From IMG/VR virus record IMGVR_UViG_3300047095_000877, positions 1 to 55,822 of that record: a stretch of DNA of 55,822 nucleotides; one strand, written 5' to 3'. Positions 53,672 to 55,822 of the stretch are shown piece by piece. A program made the position numbers and the translations under genes. The first letter of the stretch is position 1, and each line of letters starts with the position of its first letter. This DNA is from a virus. Under the pieces are notes generated by a model. It saw only the letters and a program-made list of their open reading frames with translations, was not told where the DNA came from and made no database searches.

Positions 53672-53693
53672 TTGTCACAGTCTTGTCACTGTG
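53672..53693. promoter_or_regulatory. Dyad operator upstream of the RHH gene
   Basis: CACAGT (53676-53681) and ACTGTG (53688-53693) form a dyad with a 6-bp spacer. TTGTCAC also repeats directly at 53672 and 53683, 11 bp apart or one helical turn. Located 42 bp upstream of the RHH start, it suits autoregulation. TTGACA at 53721-53726 (minus strand) could be a -35 box but lacks a good -10. Confidence 0.5.
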
Positions 53694-53730
53694 TGTGTCC
53701 GGCTGAAGCATAGCGGCGACTGTCAACCCC

Positions 53731-54087
53731 TCAGTCGTTGAGCATCCGCTGCGCCTCCGCCGCCGACCTGACGATCGCGGCGATACCACCAGCCCGGCGG
53801 ATGTGATCGATGAAATGCCGCTGCGCTGGTGTCGCCCGGCCTGTCGCTGTCTTGACTTCGATGGCGGTAAAGACAGCAACGGTGCTGCCGACCATGTCGG
53901 GCGTGATGGTGACGGACCGGTAGCCGATGAGATCGGATCCACCGGGTGAGGCGACACCGAACTGGACCCAGCGGCCGGTGCGTGGGTCTGGGAGCTTGCC
54001 GGAGTTGTTGCGCCAGAGGCGGATGTGGGGCAGCTGGCCGATGGACAGCCTGATCCGCTGTTGCAGATCGGTTTCAGCATTGCTCAC
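53731..54087 (-). CDS. VRR-NUC domain nuclease
   Basis: A 118-residue, single-domain VRR-NUC protein, a PD-(D/E)XK nuclease fold often found in phages to resolve branched DNA. Key parts: AETDLQQRIR (Glu of motif I), PGGSDLIGYRSVTI (the Asp), FTAIEVKTATGRATPAQRHF (E-x-K) and HIRRAGGIAAIVRS. The start GTG 54087 or TTG 54099 is used, as no ATG exists. It sits between the Cys-rich gene and the RHH gene. Confidence 0.87.
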   Translation of the reverse strand: MSNAETDLQQRIRLSIGQLPHIRLWRNNSGKLPDPRTGRWVQFGVASPGGSDLIGYRSVTITPDMVGSTVAVFTAIEVKTATGRATPAQRHFIDHIRRAGGIAAIVRSAAEAQRMLND

Positions 54088-54111
54088 GGCGCCTTGCAAT
54101 CGCTCGCACCA

Positions 54112-54351
54112 TCATGTCCGGCGCATGAAGTATTTGCAGGCCATCGCACTGGCCGGGATCGGCTTGAGCCACTTGCCGGACATGGCCTTGGCCTTGGAGC
54201 AGCAGAACCGCTTGATCTGAACGTAGGGGCGAGGGACGAAGTAGAGGCAGTCGCCGCAGTTGGCGCCGATGGATGGATCGGCGAAGTGCGCCTGCCCGGG
54301 CACCGTCAGGCTTTGCTCCCAGTTGTCGGTGAGCGATGGATCTCCGATCAT
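54112..54351 (-). CDS. Small Cys-rich protein
   Basis: A 79-residue protein whose Cys (about positions 31, 34, 49, 50 and 72) could bind zinc or an iron-sulphur cluster: NCGDCLYFVPRPYVQIKRFC, then CSKAKAMSGKWLKP and MACKYF. It is coupled to the SF2 helicase gene by an ATGA overlap. A DNA-replication accessory role is plausible. Function unknown. Confidence 0.65.
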   Translation of the reverse strand: MIGDPSLTDNWEQSLTVPGQAHFADPSIGANCGDCLYFVPRPYVQIKRFCCSKAKAMSGKWLKPIPASAMACKYFMRRT

Positions 54352-55718
54352 GCAGCCCTCTTCCGTTGCCGGGCCGCAAGGACGTGCTTCGCCCACCCGT
54401 GGGGTGATCGCATTCCGCGCTTGCGGCCGATTTCAATCAGTTGCTCGAGTGTTTGCGCTGCAGCCTGCTCGCGATTGCGCTCACGGCGTATAGCTGCTTC
54501 ATCCACCTCAACGAGCTCGCCAGCCAGTTGTTGAGGGCCTTGCGGCACTGTCTCCCGAACATAAACGTGGCCACAGCAGGGGCAAACAGGAGCTGGAGCA
54601 TGGCAGGCAAAACACTGCGGGCATTCTCGAACTGCAGGTGCATCAGCTGAGCCCTTACGTTTTGGTTTCGCATCAAGCGTCCACTCGCGCTCCTCCTGTG
54701 GCATGCCATGCGTGAAGACGCAGCCGGCATGGTCGAGCACCACCAGATCGGGCCAGTCGTCGCAAATCCGCAGGCCGCGGCCGACTGCTTGCAGGTAATA
54801 GGTGAGGGACTTGGTGGGGCGCAGGAGGATGATGCAGCCGATGTTCGGGCAATCGACACCTGCTACCCACAACTGAGCATTGCAGACCACGTCGATGTCG
54901 CCGGAGCGCAAGCCGTTCAGCGCTTGGTCGCGCTCTTCCTTGGTGGACCCGCCTGAGATTGCGACGGCGCGATACCCAGCGCTTGTGAAGGCGTTAGCTG
55001 TGTGCTCAGCATGAGCGACGTTGACGCAGAAGGCGACTGCTGGGCGACGGTCGGCGTGTTTTCGGTAGTGAGCAACTGCGTCTCCGATGATGGAAGGCTT
55101 GTCGACCGCAGCGGCCAACTCATCTTGAGCGTAGTCACCAGCGCGGGTGTGAACACCGGTAAGGTCGGGCCGTGTTGGTGCGTAGTAGCGAATGGGCGCG
55201 AGCAGACCCTCGGCGATGAGGTCACCGGTGGAGCAGGTGGGCACCAGCACGTCGAACATCTCCGCGAGGCCACGCCCGTCCAATCGAATCGGTGAACCCG
55301 AAAGTCCTAGGAGCGGCGGGTTGCCGGCAGCCTCGACGACCTTCTTGTAGGTCTCGGCGACGGCCAGGTGGCATTCATCGATGATGATCAAGCCAGGCTT
55401 GTGCTCCAGCTGGCGCCGCACGGCCGTCTGCACTGAAACCACCTGCACCGGCTTCCAGGGTTGCTCCTTGCAACCGGCCATGATGAGGCCGTGTGGAATG
55501 CCAGCTAGGCGCAGGCGCTTGGACGTGTCGTCGAGGATCTCGCGCAGGTGAGCAAGAAACCAGACATCCCGCCCGCGATCGATGGCTGACTGAATAATGG
55601 CGGCTGCTGTGAAAGTCTTGCCTGCGCCGGTGGGAGCGCACAACAAGACACGCCTGTACCCTGCTGCGTAGGCCGCTCTGATGTCTGCAATGGCTTTCTG
55701 TTGACGGGGTCTAAGCAT
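54348..55718 (-). CDS. SF2 DEAD/DEAH-box helicase
   Basis: A 456-residue, type III restriction-like (ResIII) helicase. APTGAGKT at residues 28-35 is Walker A, DECH at 114-117 motif II, GLSGSPIRLDG motif III, and LQAVGRGLRICDDW motif VI. A C-terminal Cys knuckle (CPQCFACHAPAPVCPCCGHV, about residues 360-382) could bind zinc. The first gene of the replication operon, divergent from the RecE/RecT operon. The left end of the window holds its first codons again, with Arg instead of Lys at residue 8. Confidence 0.92.
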   Translation of the reverse strand: MLRPRQQKAIADIRAAYAAGYRRVLLCAPTGAGKTFTAAAIIQSAIDRGRDVWFLAHLREILDDTSKRLRLAGIPHGLIMAGCKEQPWKPVQVVSVQTAVRRQLEHKPGLIIIDECHLAVAETYKKVVEAAGNPPLLGLSGSPIRLDGRGLAEMFDVLVPTCSTGDLIAEGLLAPIRYYAPTRPDLTGVHTRAGDYAQDELAAAVDKPSIIGDAVAHYRKHADRRPAVAFCVNVAHAEHTANAFTSAGYRAVAISGGSTKEERDQALNGLRSGDIDVVCNAQLWVAGVDCPNIGCIILLRPTKSLTYYLQAVGRGLRICDDWPDLVVLDHAGCVFTHGMPQEEREWTLDAKPKRKGSADAPAVRECPQCFACHAPAPVCPCCGHVYVRETVPQGPQQLAGELVEVDEAAIRRERNREQAAAQTLEQLIEIGRKRGMRSPHGWAKHVLAARQRKRAA

Positions 55719-55822
55719 GGTCTTGACCTAAGTGGTCCGCAAGGGATAAATCAAAAAACACAGCAATAATAAGCACTTAGCCGGGAATTCCCGTGAAGTG
55801 TGAAGAAACGCAACAGGGAGTC
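55681..55822. repeat. Terminal direct repeat, right copy
   Basis: Matches 1-142 except T at 55696 where the left copy has C. It contains the start of the SF2 helicase gene (ATG at 55718, minus) and the divergent promoter region with its operator. With this overlap removed, the circular molecule would be about 55.7 kb. Confidence 0.9.

Overview
The window looks like one complete, circularly mapping genome of a temperate, lambda-like siphovirus (or phage-plasmid) of a cyanobacterium, probably a picocyanobacterium of the Synechococcus/Cyanobium type. Its first 142 bases recur at its end (55681-55822) with one mismatch, so the contig closes on itself. The cyanobacterial host is inferred from many small protein families that I recall mainly from cyanophages, a cyanobacterial-type ThyX, and copies of the cyanobacterial palindrome GCGATCGC. 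No host gene is present to prove it.

Layout. (1) 197-10982, plus strand: an early operon of tightly overlapping genes. It begins with RecE-like exonuclease, RecT-like annealing protein, an HTH protein and SSB. About thirty small accessory genes follow, including zinc-ribbon proteins, an alpha-CTD-like protein and tiny membrane proteins, and it ends near a dNMP kinase. (2) 11019-13178: a tRNA-like fragment, an HNH endonuclease, a complete tRNA-Lys(UUU), an attP-like repeat field and a tyrosine integrase. (3) 44319-13175, minus strand: about 31 kb of late genes in lambda order: TerS, TerL, gpW-like, portal, protease-capsid fusion, a GH130-like protein, head-tail joining, tail terminator, tail tube, G/GT chaperones with a -1 frameshift, tape measure, M/L/K/J-like tip proteins and fibres. 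Then come an HNH endonuclease, a second integrase between two paralogous small genes, holin-like genes, a bifunctional endolysin, dCTP deaminase and ThyX. (4) 44518-48545: a GC-rich, GCGATCGC-rich island of six unfamiliar genes (one is a Gp88 homologue), five of them with a shared 19-nt leader abutting the start codon. The island is bracketed by two mirror-image arrays of Fur/Zur-box-like palindromes. (5) 55718-49201, minus strand: the replication operon of SF2 helicase, Cys-rich protein, VRR-NUC nuclease, ribbon-helix-helix protein, primase-helicase, a gpZ-like protein and small genes, closed by a clear terminator. An HNH-AP2 gene lies between (4) and (5).

How it works together: RecE/RecT/SSB, the primase-helicase, the SF2 helicase and the VRR nuclease would replicate and recombine the DNA. 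ThyX, dCTP deaminase and dNMP kinase would supply dTTP. The late module builds a head and a long non-contractile tail, and the endolysin and small membrane proteins release progeny. Two integrases suggest lysogeny, possibly at more than one site. The most unusual region is the palindrome-bracketed island at 44.5-48.5 kb.
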